DNA of 64,000 nt from Nocardiopsis sp. N85 (GTDB lineage Bacteria; Actinomycetota; Actinomycetes; Streptosporangiales; Streptosporangiaceae). The notes under the pieces are model-generated. The model saw only the letters and a program-made list of their open reading frames with translations. It was not told the DNA's origin and did no database searches. Position numbers and translations under genes: made by a program. Location: contig NZ_JARBUT010000004.1 of NCBI RefSeq assembly GCF_028882275.1, positions 248,001 to 312,000 on the forward strand, written 5' to 3'. Shown here piece by piece: positions 24,625 to 32,992 of this stretch. Every line of letters starts with the position of its first letter. Position 1 is the first letter of the stretch.

Positions 24625-25937
24625 CGACGACGAACGACGTTCCACGACTGGCATCGACCTTCCAGGACGGCCCGGACGAGGCAGACCTTCGAATCACCGC
24701 GGTGGCGCTGGCCGGCCGCATCACCGAACAGCTCATCACCGACCACGGCAGGGCTGCGGACCCCGAGTCCGTGGGTCGACTCGTCGACGCCTTGCTGGAG
24801 GAACGGGCCCGCACCGCCCTGATCCGAGGAGATGTCGAGTTCACGGCCGCGGACGAATCCCGGTTGCGCCGGGTGGTCCTGGACCACGTCCTGGGTCTGG
24901 GGCCGCTGGAGGAACTGCTCGCCGAGCCGGAGGTGCAGAACATCCACATCACCGGAAACGATCCGGTGACCGTGGACCTCGGTGGAGGACGCCGGGAACT
25001 CCGCCCGGCCGTGGTGGACACCGACGCCGCCCTCGTCTCCCTGGTGCAGCGGATCGCAGCACGCGCTCCCGGCGGGGAACGGCGCTTTGACACTGCTGCG
25101 CCGATCCTGTCCATGGAGTTGGAGGACGGTTCCCGGCTCTCGGCGGTGATGCCCGGCATTGCGGCCCGTCCGACTGTGACGGTCCGCCGCCACCCCGCCC
25201 GGTATCTGAGGCTGGGGGACCTGGCCCGGACGGGGATGGTGGACCAGACCGCCCGCGACCTGCTGGTCGCGGCGGTCAGGGCCCGGATGAACCTCCTCAT
25301 CAGCGGCGCCACGAACGCGGGCAAGACCACCCTGCTGCGTGCATTGGCGGACACGGTCGAGGGGGAGCGGATCATCACGGTGGAGGACGCGCTCGAACTC
25401 GGACTGCACCGTCACCTGACGGATGCCAACGTCGTGGCGTTGCAGGGGCGGCCCGCGAACATCGAAGGCCTCGGCGAGGTGACCCTGGCCGAACTGGTGC
25501 GTGCCGCACTGCGGATGTGCCCGGACCGGGTGATCGTCGGAGAGACCCGGGGCCCGGAGACCATCGCGCTGCTCAACGCGATGAGCATGGGAACGGACGG
25601 GTCGATGTCCACCGTCCACGCGTCCAGCTCGCAGCAGGTGTTCGTCAAGCTCGCCGCGTACTGCGCCCAGGCCCCGGAACGGATGACCCCCTCGGCGACG
25701 GCATCGCTGGTGGGTACGGCGGTGCACCTGGTCGTCCACATCGACATGGCCCCGGACGGGGCCCGGGTGGTCACCAGCATCCGCCAGGTCGTGGGCTCCC
25801 AGGGGGAACAGGTCGTCTCGGACGAGCTGTACACCCGGGAGGCCGACGAGCCCACCGGGGAGATGGTGTGCCCGCCGAGCGGGCAGCTCGGTCGGCACCT
25901 TGCCAGGGCCGGATACCAGATGCGGAGGTGGGCGTGA
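24621..25937 (+). CDS. tadA: TadA/CpaF-type secretion ATPase
   Basis: A 438-residue protein with all CpaF/TadA hallmarks: DVEFTAADESRLRRVVLDHV near residue 70, Walker A SGATNAGKTTLLRAL near residue 230, the Asp box IITVEDALELGLH, Walker B region RVIVGETRGPETIALLNAMS near residue 305, and the His box MSTVHASS. It powers pilus extension. The ATGA overlap with TadZ chooses the start. Length is normal. Confidence 0.95.
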   Translation: MTTTNDVPRLASTFQDGPDEADLRITAVALAGRITEQLITDHGRAADPESVGRLVDALLEERARTALIRGDVEFTAADESRLRRVVLDHVLGLGPLEELLAEPEVQNIHITGNDPVTVDLGGGRRELRPAVVDTDAALVSLVQRIAARAPGGERRFDTAAPILSMELEDGSRLSAVMPGIAARPTVTVRRHPARYLRLGDLARTGMVDQTARDLLVAAVRARMNLLISGATNAGKTTLLRALADTVEGERIITVEDALELGLHRHLTDANVVALQGRPANIEGLGEVTLAELVRAALRMCPDRVIVGETRGPETIALLNAMSMGTDGSMSTVHASSSQQVFVKLAAYCAQAPERMTPSATASLVGTAVHLVVHIDMAPDGARVVTSIRQVVGSQGEQVVSDELYTREADEPTGEMVCPPSGQLGRHLARAGYQMRRWA

Positions 25938-26833
25938 TGGCGTCGGGGTGGGACTGGACGGTGGGCACCCTCGCCCTTGGAGGTGTGCTGTCCGGGGCTG
26001 GCATCGCCTGCGCCGCCTACACGCTGAGCCTCTTCCCCTGGCGCGTCCCCTCCACGGGCCCGGGCCAGCGGGTCAAGTTCCCGGGCCGACGCGGTATCTG
26101 GACGCGTGCGGCCTGCGCCGCCGCCGCAGGGATCGTGACCGGTCTGGTGACGGGATGGCCGGTCGGAGCCGTGCTCGCCGCCGCCGCGGGGTGGTGGATG
26201 CCTGCCCTGCTCGGCCCCGACACCGTGACCCGTGCCGAAGCCGACCTCGCCGAGGCCCTGGCCTCCTGGGCCGAGCAGCTGCGCGACATGATCACCGGAG
26301 CCTCGGGACTGCACCAGGCCGTCACCGCCACGGTGCCCGTCGCCCCGGACCCGGTCCGCGACCAGGTCCGGGCGCTCGATGCCCGGCTGCGTGCCGGACA
26401 ACCCATGGAGCGGGCGGCGGCGGTGTTCGCCCGCGAGGTCGACTCCGAGCTGGGCGATCTGATCGCGGTCGCCCTGACGATGGGCGCGTCCCACCAGAGC
26501 GGCGACCTCGGCGGAGCGCTGTCGCGGTTGGCGGAGGCCGCCCGTGAGAGGGCGACCACGGTGGCCCGGGTGTCGGCGTCCCGCGCGCGGGTGCGCTCCT
26601 CGGTACGGATCATCGCCGCCGCCACCACCTTCATGCTCCTGGGCATGGCGGTGTTCAACCCGTCGTTCCTGGCTCCCCTGGGAACGGTCTCCGGCCAACT
26701 CGTACTCGCGCTGACCGGAGGGCTGTGGGCGGCCTCGTTCTTCTGGCTCGCGCGCCTGGCCTCACCGCCCGAGCAGGTGCGCCCCTTCACCCTCGCGGCG
26801 GCCCAGACGGCCGGGGCGGGTGGTGCGGGGTGA
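25937..26833 (+). CDS. tadB: TadB-like inner-membrane platform protein
   Basis: A 298-residue protein with four or so membrane helices and the T2SSF domain: EALASWAEQLRDMITGASGL, then LGDLIAVALTMGASHQSGDL, then ARERATTVARVSASRARVRS and a C-terminal helix pair. It is the TadB platform subunit, working with TadC and TadA. It starts at ATG 25937, or GTG 25934, in the overlap with tadA. Confidence 0.88.
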   Translation: MASGWDWTVGTLALGGVLSGAGIACAAYTLSLFPWRVPSTGPGQRVKFPGRRGIWTRAACAAAAGIVTGLVTGWPVGAVLAAAAGWWMPALLGPDTVTRAEADLAEALASWAEQLRDMITGASGLHQAVTATVPVAPDPVRDQVRALDARLRAGQPMERAAAVFAREVDSELGDLIAVALTMGASHQSGDLGGALSRLAEAARERATTVARVSASRARVRSSVRIIAAATTFMLLGMAVFNPSFLAPLGTVSGQLVLALTGGLWAASFFWLARLASPPEQVRPFTLAAAQTAGAGGAG

Positions 26834-27705
26834 GCGTGGCCGTGCTGTCCATGGCCGGGGCGATGATGGGCGCGGGGGTCTGCACCGCCGCGTACGCGAT
26901 GCGTCGCCCGACCCTGATCGAGCGCCTGACACCCCGTCCTGCTCCCGCGCCGCGAACCCCCTCGGAGAAGGGGTGGGCCCGGCGGCTCGGACACCGCGCG
27001 GGCCGCTTCCTGGCCCGCACCGGTATCCCGGGGCCGGCCATGGCGCGGACGCTCGCGGTATCGGGCACCTCTGCGGAGGCCTACCGGGCGGAGAAGGCCG
27101 CCGCCGCCGGAATCGGCATCGTGACGGCAGCGGTGCTGGTAGCTGCGGGCTCCATGATCTCGCCGTACCCCGTGATGGTGTTGCTGCTCGCCGTGCTGGT
27201 CGCGGGGGCGGGGTTCTGCGCCCCGGACCTGGCGGCGCACAGCGCCGCGGCCGAACACCGGGGCGAACTCCGCGCGACCGCGTCAGTGCTGGCGGACCTG
27301 GTCGTGATGGGCCTGGCTGCGGGTGCCGGGCCCACCGGAGCGGTCACGGCGGCCCTCCAGTACGGGAACGGGCGAACCCCGGAACGGATCCGCCGGGCCG
27401 TGCGCGCGGCAACGCTGCGCCACCGGCCCGCCTGGGAGGGACTGGAAAGCCTCGCCCGGGAGACGGGGGTGCGCGAACTCGCGGAGCTGGCCGCGTCCCT
27501 GCACCTCGGCGGTACCTGCGGGGCGCGTACCCGCACGTCTTTGACGGCGAAGGCGACATCGCTGCGTGCTCGCCGCCTGGCGGAGACCGAAGCGGCCGCG
27601 AACGCGGCCACCGAACGCATGACCCTGCCCACCATGGGCCTGGTCGCCGGGTTCCTGACGCTGATCAGCTACGCCGCCCTCACCCATGTGACGGCCGGTT
27701 TCTAG
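26830..27705 (+). CDS. tadC: TadC-like inner-membrane platform protein
   Basis: A 291-residue T2SSF-type protein. Helices at the N-terminus and centre (ISPYPVMVLLLAVLVAGAGF) are followed by a cytoplasmic domain (LVVMGLAAGAGPTGAVTAAL, VRELAELAASLHLGG) and a C-terminal helix (TLPTMGLVAGFLTLISYAAL). It overlaps tadB by 4 nt (GTGA). The TadB/TadC pair next to tadA is diagnostic of a Tad pilus locus. Confidence 0.88.
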   Translation: MSVAVLSMAGAMMGAGVCTAAYAMRRPTLIERLTPRPAPAPRTPSEKGWARRLGHRAGRFLARTGIPGPAMARTLAVSGTSAEAYRAEKAAAAGIGIVTAAVLVAAGSMISPYPVMVLLLAVLVAGAGFCAPDLAAHSAAAEHRGELRATASVLADLVVMGLAAGAGPTGAVTAALQYGNGRTPERIRRAVRAATLRHRPAWEGLESLARETGVRELAELAASLHLGGTCGARTRTSLTAKATSLRARRLAETEAAANAATERMTLPTMGLVAGFLTLISYAALTHVTAGF

Positions 27706-27721
27706 ACAGGGAGAGGTCCCA

Positions 27722-27928
27722 GTGAGGGATGTCCTTCAACGTGCCCGGAGCCGTGCACGCACATGGCTGGCACCATCACGTGGTGCCACTTCCGACGCCG
27801 GGGCGGCGACGACCGAATGGATCCTCGTGATCGTGGTGTCCATTGCGATCGCCACCGTCGTCGGCGGCATCCTGGTCGGGGAGTTCACCACGGCGGCCGA
27901 GTCCATCGACCTGGGCGTGAACCGATGA
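27722..27928 (+). CDS. Flp-type pilin (major Tad pilin candidate)
   Basis: A 68-residue protein with a basic leader (LQRARSRARTWLAPSRGATS) then a Flp-like processing region DAGAATTEWILVIVVSIAI and a hydrophobic helix. The Gly/Ala boundary followed by Glu at position +5 or so matches class III prepilins cut by a TadV/CpaA-type peptidase. No such peptidase gene is seen in the window. GGGAGAGG precedes the GTG start, and it overlaps the next gene by 4 nt. Confidence 0.85.
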   Translation: MRDVLQRARSRARTWLAPSRGATSDAGAATTEWILVIVVSIAIATVVGGILVGEFTTAAESIDLGVNR

Positions 27929-28329
27929 ACACACGGTCCCGGTGCCGCAGCGGCCGCAGCCGGGGGAGCGGCAACGACCGGGGCAGCGCGGAGCCGCTCT
28001 TCGTCCTGCCGATCGTGTTCGTGATGGTGCTTGCCGTCGCGCAGGCGGGGGTGTGGGCGCACGCCCAGCACCGGACCCAGGCGATCGCCTCCCAGACCCT
28101 GGCCTCCGCCCGTGCCTTCGACGGCTCGGTGGAGGCGGCCCGGGAACGGGCCGAGCAGACGAGGGAGCAGCTCGGAGGAGGCGTTCTCCAAGGGGTGGAG
28201 GTCAAGGTCGACCGCACCACGGACCTGGCGCGGGTACGGGTGGCGGCCCGGACGGTCGGCCTGGTGCCGGGGACGGGGCTCCCGGTCTCGGCGGAGGTGT
28301 CCGGACCGGTCGAACGCCTCGCACCATGA
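27925..28329 (+). CDS. TadE-like pseudopilin, first
   Basis: A 134-residue protein with a basic start, then DRGSAEPLFVLPIVFVMVLA, the TadE pattern of a short positively charged segment followed by a hydrophobic helix, then a periplasmic-type domain. ATGA overlap with the pilin gene. It is one of three consecutive TadE/G-like genes, probably minor pilins. Confidence 0.82.
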   Translation: MNTRSRCRSGRSRGSGNDRGSAEPLFVLPIVFVMVLAVAQAGVWAHAQHRTQAIASQTLASARAFDGSVEAARERAEQTREQLGGGVLQGVEVKVDRTTDLARVRVAARTVGLVPGTGLPVSAEVSGPVERLAP

Positions 28330-28766
28330 ACACCCGTGCGAGGAGTGGGCGTGTGCGGCGGCGCGGACGCGATGACGGGAGCGCCTCGGTGGAGCTGATG
28401 CTCCTCGTCCCCGTGCTCCTGCTGGCCCTGATGCTGATGGTCGTGGCCGGACGGCAGGTCTCAGCCGCCCTGGTCACCCAGGACGCTGCCGCGGCAGCGG
28501 CCAGATCCGCCTCCCTGCAACGCGACACGGCCTCCGCCCGCGCCCAGGCCCGCGACGCGGCTCTGGGGGAGCTGGCCGACCGGGGCGTGGTCTGCGACCC
28601 CTTCACCGCCTCCGTGGACACCTCCCGGTTCGAGGCGGGAGGGACGGTGCGCGTGGAGGTGGCCTGCACGGTCAGCGCCGTGGACCTGGGCGGTTTCGGC
28701 GGCCGGCGCACGCTGCGCTCCTCCGCCGAATCCCCGATCGACCCCTACCGAGGAAGGACACCGTGA
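28326..28766 (+). CDS. TadE-like pseudopilin, second
   Basis: A 146-residue protein with DDGSASVELMLLVPVLLLAL at about residues 16-35, the classical TadE motif with Glu followed by a hydrophobic helix. A mature domain containing two Cys (VVCDPFTAS and VEVACTVSAV) probably forms a disulfide. ATGA overlap with the gene before; GTGA with the gene after. Confidence 0.85.
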   Translation: MNTRARSGRVRRRGRDDGSASVELMLLVPVLLLALMLMVVAGRQVSAALVTQDAAAAAARSASLQRDTASARAQARDAALGELADRGVVCDPFTASVDTSRFEAGGTVRVEVACTVSAVDLGGFGGRRTLRSSAESPIDPYRGRTP

Positions 28767-29188
28767 ACCGGGCCATTCGAACTCCGGGGCACCGCCTGTA
28801 CCGGTCCGGAGACCAGGGGAACGCGTCGGTGTTCCTCATCATGCTCATGCCGGTCGTGATGGCCGTGTTCGCGCTGGTGTGGGAGGCCGGGCAGATGCTC
28901 CTCACCAAGACCGAACTGCTGACGGCCGCGCAGGAGGCCGCCCGGGCGGGCGCCCACCAGATCGATCAGAACCAGACCCTCCGCAGAGGGACCCCGGTGG
29001 TGGCACCGCATGATGCCCGACGGGCCGCCGTCGACCACCTCCAGTCCCCGGACACCACGGTGCGGGTGGCGGTCGTCGATGACCGGGTCATAGTCCTGGC
29101 CCACACCACCTACACACCCGTTCTGCTGCCGATCGGGGTCCGCGAGATCGAGGCGGAGGCGACCGCGACCGCACTGCCACCGCAGTAG
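28763..29188 (+). CDS. TadE/TadG-like protein, third
   Basis: A 141-residue protein with DQGNASVFLIMLMPVVMAVF, a TadG-like N-terminal helix lacking the Glu of the second protein. It is followed by QMLLTKTELLTAAQEAARAG, typical of the helical start of TadE/G pseudopilins. It starts at GTG 28763 in a 4-nt overlap. It is the last pilin-type gene before the OmpA-BTAD gene. Confidence 0.82.
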   Translation: MNRAIRTPGHRLYRSGDQGNASVFLIMLMPVVMAVFALVWEAGQMLLTKTELLTAAQEAARAGAHQIDQNQTLRRGTPVVAPHDARRAAVDHLQSPDTTVRVAVVDDRVIVLAHTTYTPVLLPIGVREIEAEATATALPPQ

Positions 29189-29245
29189 CGACGCGGGAAT
29201 CACGCGGCTGCGCATCAGGGCCGGAAGAGAACGAAGGGAAGAGGT

Positions 29246-31807
29246 ATGACGCGAAGCCCGTGGTCTGTGGCGGGTGAAGCACTTTTCACGGTGGTCATGC
29301 TGGTGGGTCCGCCCTTCCTGGCGACCCGGATGGAGTGGCCGCTGGGGGAGGACACCACCTGGGTCTGGCTCCTCCAGTACCTGCGCGGGGGGACCGTGCC
29401 CAGCGCGGCCGTGATCGCCGCGTCGATGGTCGGCCTCTGGGGAGTTTGGGCGTTCCACCTGGTGATCGTCGCCCTGGACATCGTCGCCGTGGTGCGCGGC
29501 GTCGTTCCACGGGTGGGGCTGGTCCGGCTCGTGTGGGTGCTGGTGGCCGGGGGCGCCACCGCGACCACCACCCACACCGCGGCTCTGGCCGCGCACACGG
29601 ACACGGTGGCCGAAGCCCCGGTCACACCCGCCACCGACCTCGCCGAGGAACCCGAGGACATCAGCGAGGAACGGGAGCAGGGCCAGAGGCTGATAGATCG
29701 CACCCGCACCCTGTCCGGTTTCGGCTTCGACTCCGCCGAGATGACCCCCTCGATGCAGGACTCCTTGGAACCGACCCTGGGAATGATCGACGATTTCGGG
29801 CTGGTCGGCGCTCCAGTCGTGATCACCGGGCACACCGACCCCGTAGGCCATCCCACCTACAACCAGGCCCTGTCGGAGCGGCGCGCCCAGGCCGTTGCGG
29901 ACTACCTGGCCGATCATTTGGGGGAGGAAGTGGAGCTTCAGGTTGCCGGGGCGGGCTCGACCCAGCCCCGCGACGTCCCGGGAGCTTCCTACGCCGCGCA
30001 CCGGAGAGTGGAGATCGCCTACACCCTTCAACCGCCCAACACCGGGGAATCGCAGCGGAAGGACGAACCGCAGAAGAAGCAGGAAGCGCCCGAACCGGTC
30101 CCTGAACAGGTGCAGCTGGACGTGACCACCAGCAGCGGGCACGACGGTCCGAGCCCGCTGTTGGTGGGTGCTGTCGCCGGAGCGGCCGGGATGGGTGCGG
30201 CGGGCTATGCGGTCGGGCTCCGTCGTGCACGCGCAGGAGCCGCTCGGCCCGAAGCGAAGGCTTTCGGGCGTGGGCCGGCGCCGGACCGGCCCGAGGACTC
30301 CCGCACCGAGACCGAGCATGATGTCGATCCCGGCGATGGTGAACTGGTGCGCCACGACCCGGGGGGCATTGAGGGCGATGTCATCGACTCGGACGGCTAC
30401 ATGCTGGTGGGCGGCACTGCCCGGGTCGACACCGCCCGGGGGGTTGCCTTCGTCGGTGCCCACGCCGCACCGGTTCTGGCGGCTGTGGTCTCCGGCCATG
30501 GCGGCCGGGGGCCGGTCATCGCCACCCGGGCCGTGGTCGAAGCCCTGGGCGGAGAGGACGTCTTCCCCTTGGGCACGCACGTTGTGGCCGATCTGCCCGG
30601 TGCGCGGATCGTGGTGGAAGCCGCGCTGCTGGCGTGCGCACGTCAGAGCATGGACGATGAACACCCTGAAGGTGACGTCCCCGGTAACGCTTTCGCCTTG
30701 GTGGTGAGCACAGCAATAGAGGTTCACGGTACCCACGGCATCCACCGGGTGCTCAGGGAGGCCCCTGGGGTCGTGATGAGTGTGCTGGGCGAGCCCGCAG
30801 AACCGGGAACGGTGGTGCACTGCGACCGCATCGAAGAAGCTCGCGTGACCTCAGATCAGGGCCACCAGGTCTACGTAGCGGGTCCACTGCGGCACCGCGT
30901 TCGTCCTGGGCACCCCAGCGTTCCGGACGAGGAGGAGTCCTTCGCCTCGGAGCCTGCTGATCATCAACCCGTATCCGAGGCCGAACCCGGACCTGCTCTC
31001 GAAACAGCCCTGTTCACCCCGCCTGCCACTGCCGTCGAGGAAACCGACAGCACCTCGAATGCCTCGCCTGTGCCACGGGTGCGGGTCCGGTTGTTCGCCC
31101 CACAGCCGGTGTGCGAGGTGGACGGCGACGATGTGCTGGCCAGATCGAGCTCGCGGCTCCTGCTGGCGATGCTGGCGCTGTGCCCCCGCGGTCTTCCCGA
31201 GAGCCAGATGAGTGAAGTCCTCTCCCCGGGAAAAGACGAGACCAAATCCCGCAAGGACCGGTACAACGCGATCACCGGTCTGCGGGCACCGTTGCGCGAA
31301 GCACTCAAAACCCAAGAGCGCATCCTGTTCAAGAAGAACGGCCGGTACTTCCTCCAAGCCGACTTGTTCGACATCGATGTGGTGCATGCGAAGGCACTTC
31401 GGGGACGTGTAGACCATGTCGTGGAAGATCGAGAAATGATTCTGAGGGAGTTGGCGCACATCTGGGAGAAGCCGCTCCTGTCCGACTGTGAGGACACGTG
31501 GTTCGAGCCCCACCGAAAACACTATGCCGACCAGTTCGTCGAGGTGCTGGTCCTGCTGGCCAAAGAAGCAGATGCAGCGGAATCTCGCGTTTCATTTCTT
31601 CAAAAAGCAATGGAATTGGACCGTTTCAACGAATCCATCTATCAAGATATCATGCACGCCTATAATGAAATGGGGCGGCCTGACGCGGTTCGGCGCACCC
31701 ACCGGTCGCTGGAAAAAGCACTCGGTGAGCTGAAAAAGAAACCCAGTCCAGCGAGCGAACAACTCCTGGATGAACTGACCCGCCCCGACTCGCGGGCGCA
31801 AGGGTAG
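29246..31807 (+). CDS. Membrane-anchored OmpA domain fused to SARP/BTAD-type regulator domain
   Basis: An 853-residue protein. N-terminal membrane helices lie at about residues 8-28 and 52-77, with another near 90-115. An OmpA-like peptidoglycan-binding domain follows at about 150-265 (VVITGHTDPVGHPTYNQALS, then ERRAQAVADYL and AHRRVEIAY). A further helix is near 307-330 (LLVGAVAGAAGMGAAGYAVG). The C-terminal 250 residues have the winged-helix plus BTAD layout of SARP regulators: RVRLFAPQPVCEVDG, RLLLAMLALCPRGLPESQMS, then TPR-like helices around YQDIMHAYNEMGRPDAVRRT. GGGAAGAGGT precedes the ATG. The fusion suggests a wall-sensing or envelope-tethered regulator at the end of the Tad block. 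Confidence 0.85.
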   Translation: MTRSPWSVAGEALFTVVMLVGPPFLATRMEWPLGEDTTWVWLLQYLRGGTVPSAAVIAASMVGLWGVWAFHLVIVALDIVAVVRGVVPRVGLVRLVWVLVAGGATATTTHTAALAAHTDTVAEAPVTPATDLAEEPEDISEEREQGQRLIDRTRTLSGFGFDSAEMTPSMQDSLEPTLGMIDDFGLVGAPVVITGHTDPVGHPTYNQALSERRAQAVADYLADHLGEEVELQVAGAGSTQPRDVPGASYAAHRRVEIAYTLQPPNTGESQRKDEPQKKQEAPEPVPEQVQLDVTTSSGHDGPSPLLVGAVAGAAGMGAAGYAVGLRRARAGAARPEAKAFGRGPAPDRPEDSRTETEHDVDPGDGELVRHDPGGIEGDVIDSDGYMLVGGTARVDTARGVAFVGAHAAPVLAAVVSGHGGRGPVIATRAVVEALGGEDVFPLGTHVVADLPGARIVVEAALLACARQSMDDEHPEGDVPGNAFALVVSTAIEVHGTHGIHRVLREAPGVVMSVLGEPAEPGTVVHCDRIEEARVTSDQGHQVYVAGPLRHRVRPGHPSVPDEEESFASEPADHQPVSEAEPGPALETALFTPPATAVEETDSTSNASPVPRVRVRLFAPQPVCEVDGDDVLARSSSRLLLAMLALCPRGLPESQMSEVLSPGKDETKSRKDRYNAITGLRAPLREALKTQERILFKKNGRYFLQADLFDIDVVHAKALRGRVDHVVEDREMILRELAHIWEKPLLSDCEDTWFEPHRKHYADQFVEVLVLLAKEADAAESRVSFLQKAMELDRFNESIYQDIMHAYNEMGRPDAVRRTHRSLEKALGELKKKPSPASEQLLDELTRPDSRAQG

Positions 31808-31832
31808 GAGTCCGGCGGAAAACGGGGGTTCC

Positions 31833-31904
31833 TGTGGCTACGCCGCTTGGGGCTCCTGTGACTACGCCTGTGACTACGCCTCTGGGGGTTCCTGTGGCTA
31901 CGCC
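31833..31904 (+). repeat. TGTGRCTACGCC direct repeats in 12-bp phase
   Basis: Copies of TGTG(G/A)CTACGCC start at 31833, 31857, 31869 and 31893, spaced 24, 12 and 24 bp. The region immediately follows the OmpA-BTAD stop. In one frame it would encode a Val/Thr/Pro repeat up to TAG at 31936-31938, so it may be a lost C-terminal tail; alternatively it is a protein-binding array. Confidence 0.6.
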
Positions 31905-32041
31905 GGTGCCCCCAGTGCCACATCCACCCCAGCCTTAGTCATCATTGCAGTTCAGGGCATGTTCTCGTATGTCTCACGAGTCCAGACTTATACCCAGTGG
32001 GTAGTCAACTTCACGTAGGGGGCGGCGGCCCCTCCTCCGTC

Positions 32042-32069
32042 GGCGGGTCGGCCTAGCGGCCGACCCGCC
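32042..32069 (+). terminator. Hairpin terminator with T-rich tail
   Basis: GGCGGGTCGGCC and GGCCGACCCGCC form a perfect 12-bp stem with a TAGC loop, followed by CCCCTTTTCTCCCTTTCCC. It is the likely end of the Tad/OmpA-BTAD transcript. Confidence 0.8.
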
Positions 32070-32326
32070 CCCTTTTCTCCCTTTCCCTTCTCCACTCTGC
32101 TTATCCTCTCCTTTTCTGTTGTCTCTCGAATGATAATTGATGGATCATGACAAAGCCCTGGCTCTCGGTTTCGATGATCAACCAGAATCGGGTTGGAAAT
32201 GAAAAAAATGATCACCCAGAAACGTACTTCGCATGCCCCGGATGGTCCCACGCGCGCGTAGGCGCGCGGGTGCGGTTCCTTCTCTGGAAAGCGCGCCCCG
32301 AAAAAATCCGAGAAAACACGCGCCGC
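32070..32326. other. AT-richer non-coding stretch before repeat units
   Basis: There is no gene with coding bias here. The stretch is clearly lower in GC than its neighbours (32080-32220 especially). It contains a GC-rich hairpin around 32252-32270 (CGCGCGTAGGCGCGCG). It leads into the triplicated repeat and could be part of a promoter, transfer origin or replication origin. Confidence 0.5.
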
Positions 32327-32543
32327 GAGTTGACAACCCCGCGTCGGCCAAGTTCCTATGTGGGTGTTCCTGAAACGGCAACGCGGTTTCGGGGGCGGCG
32401 GGAAAAATTTCTCGCGGCACGGCTTGACAAACCCGTTTCACCCAAGGTCACCTGGTGGCCGACCGGAGAACGGAACCGTTTTCCGGGGGTGCAAAAAAAG
32501 GCTCACGGGGCGAGTTGACAAACCCGCGATACCCAAGCGAACC
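32327..32543 (+). repeat. Three imperfect ~92-bp repeats with TTGACAA-N11-CCAAG
   Basis: TTGACAA starts at 32330, 32424 and 32515 and is followed each time by CCAAG exactly 18 bp on. The flanks are also alike: each is preceded by a run of A residues, and the second and third by a GAAAC/GTTTC-like or AACGG/CCGTT inverted repeat. The spacing is 94 and 91 bp. TTGACA also matches a -35 element, but no matching -10 is seen at the right distance in all copies. Confidence 0.7.
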
Positions 32544-32626
32544 TCGGACCGCAAAAGAGAAACACCCGGCAATTCTAGGGAGTTTATCAATGCGCATTTT
32601 GCGCGCATCGAAACGAAGGGAACGCG

Positions 32627-32869
32627 ATGCCTGAGGAAACCCGACCGCACCTGTGCGGGGCGACCCTGGTCTGCCCCGAATGCGGCGAGGAGGTGCGCAA
32701 ACTGCCGCCCACCGACATGGCTCCGGGCTACGCAAGGCCCGACTACAGCCACCACGACGGCTCCACCCTGTGCCCGGTGCTCGGCTACCAGACCGGTGGC
32801 TACCTGGGCGGACGCAAGCCCGCCGAACCGGTCGCCTTCCTACAGGTGACGGTTCTTACCAGGACCTGA
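32627..32869 (+). CDS. Small CxxC zinc-ribbon-like protein
   Basis: An 80-residue protein with LCGATLVCPECGEEVRKLPP, giving a CPEC knuckle plus two other Cys (near residue 10 and in STLCPVLGY). GAAGGGAA precedes the ATG. It is the first gene after the triplicated repeat. It may bind zinc and nucleic acid; no family is recognised. Confidence 0.7.
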   Translation: MPEETRPHLCGATLVCPECGEEVRKLPPTDMAPGYARPDYSHHDGSTLCPVLGYQTGGYLGGRKPAEPVAFLQVTVLTRT

Positions 32870-32872
32870 TGC

Positions 32873-32906
32873 GGCCGGCCGGAAGACGGCCATCTTCCGA
32901 CCGGCC
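32873..32906 (+). terminator. Hairpin after the small CxxC gene
   Basis: GGCCGG-C-CGGAAGA pairs with TCTTCCG-A-CCGGCC around a 6-nt loop, one mismatch. It begins 3 nt after the stop codon. Confidence 0.65.
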
Positions 32907-32992
32907 CCACCCAGAACAACCGCGCCCACCGGACAGGTGTGGAGCCCAAGGGCGGGCGCGGTTCCCACACAACCAACGAAGTGGAGTGTGCT

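Noticed and set aside
32147-32518. Plus-strand reading across the repeat region
   Set aside because: Low GC, no coding bias, no ribosome binding site, and it crosses the repeat units.
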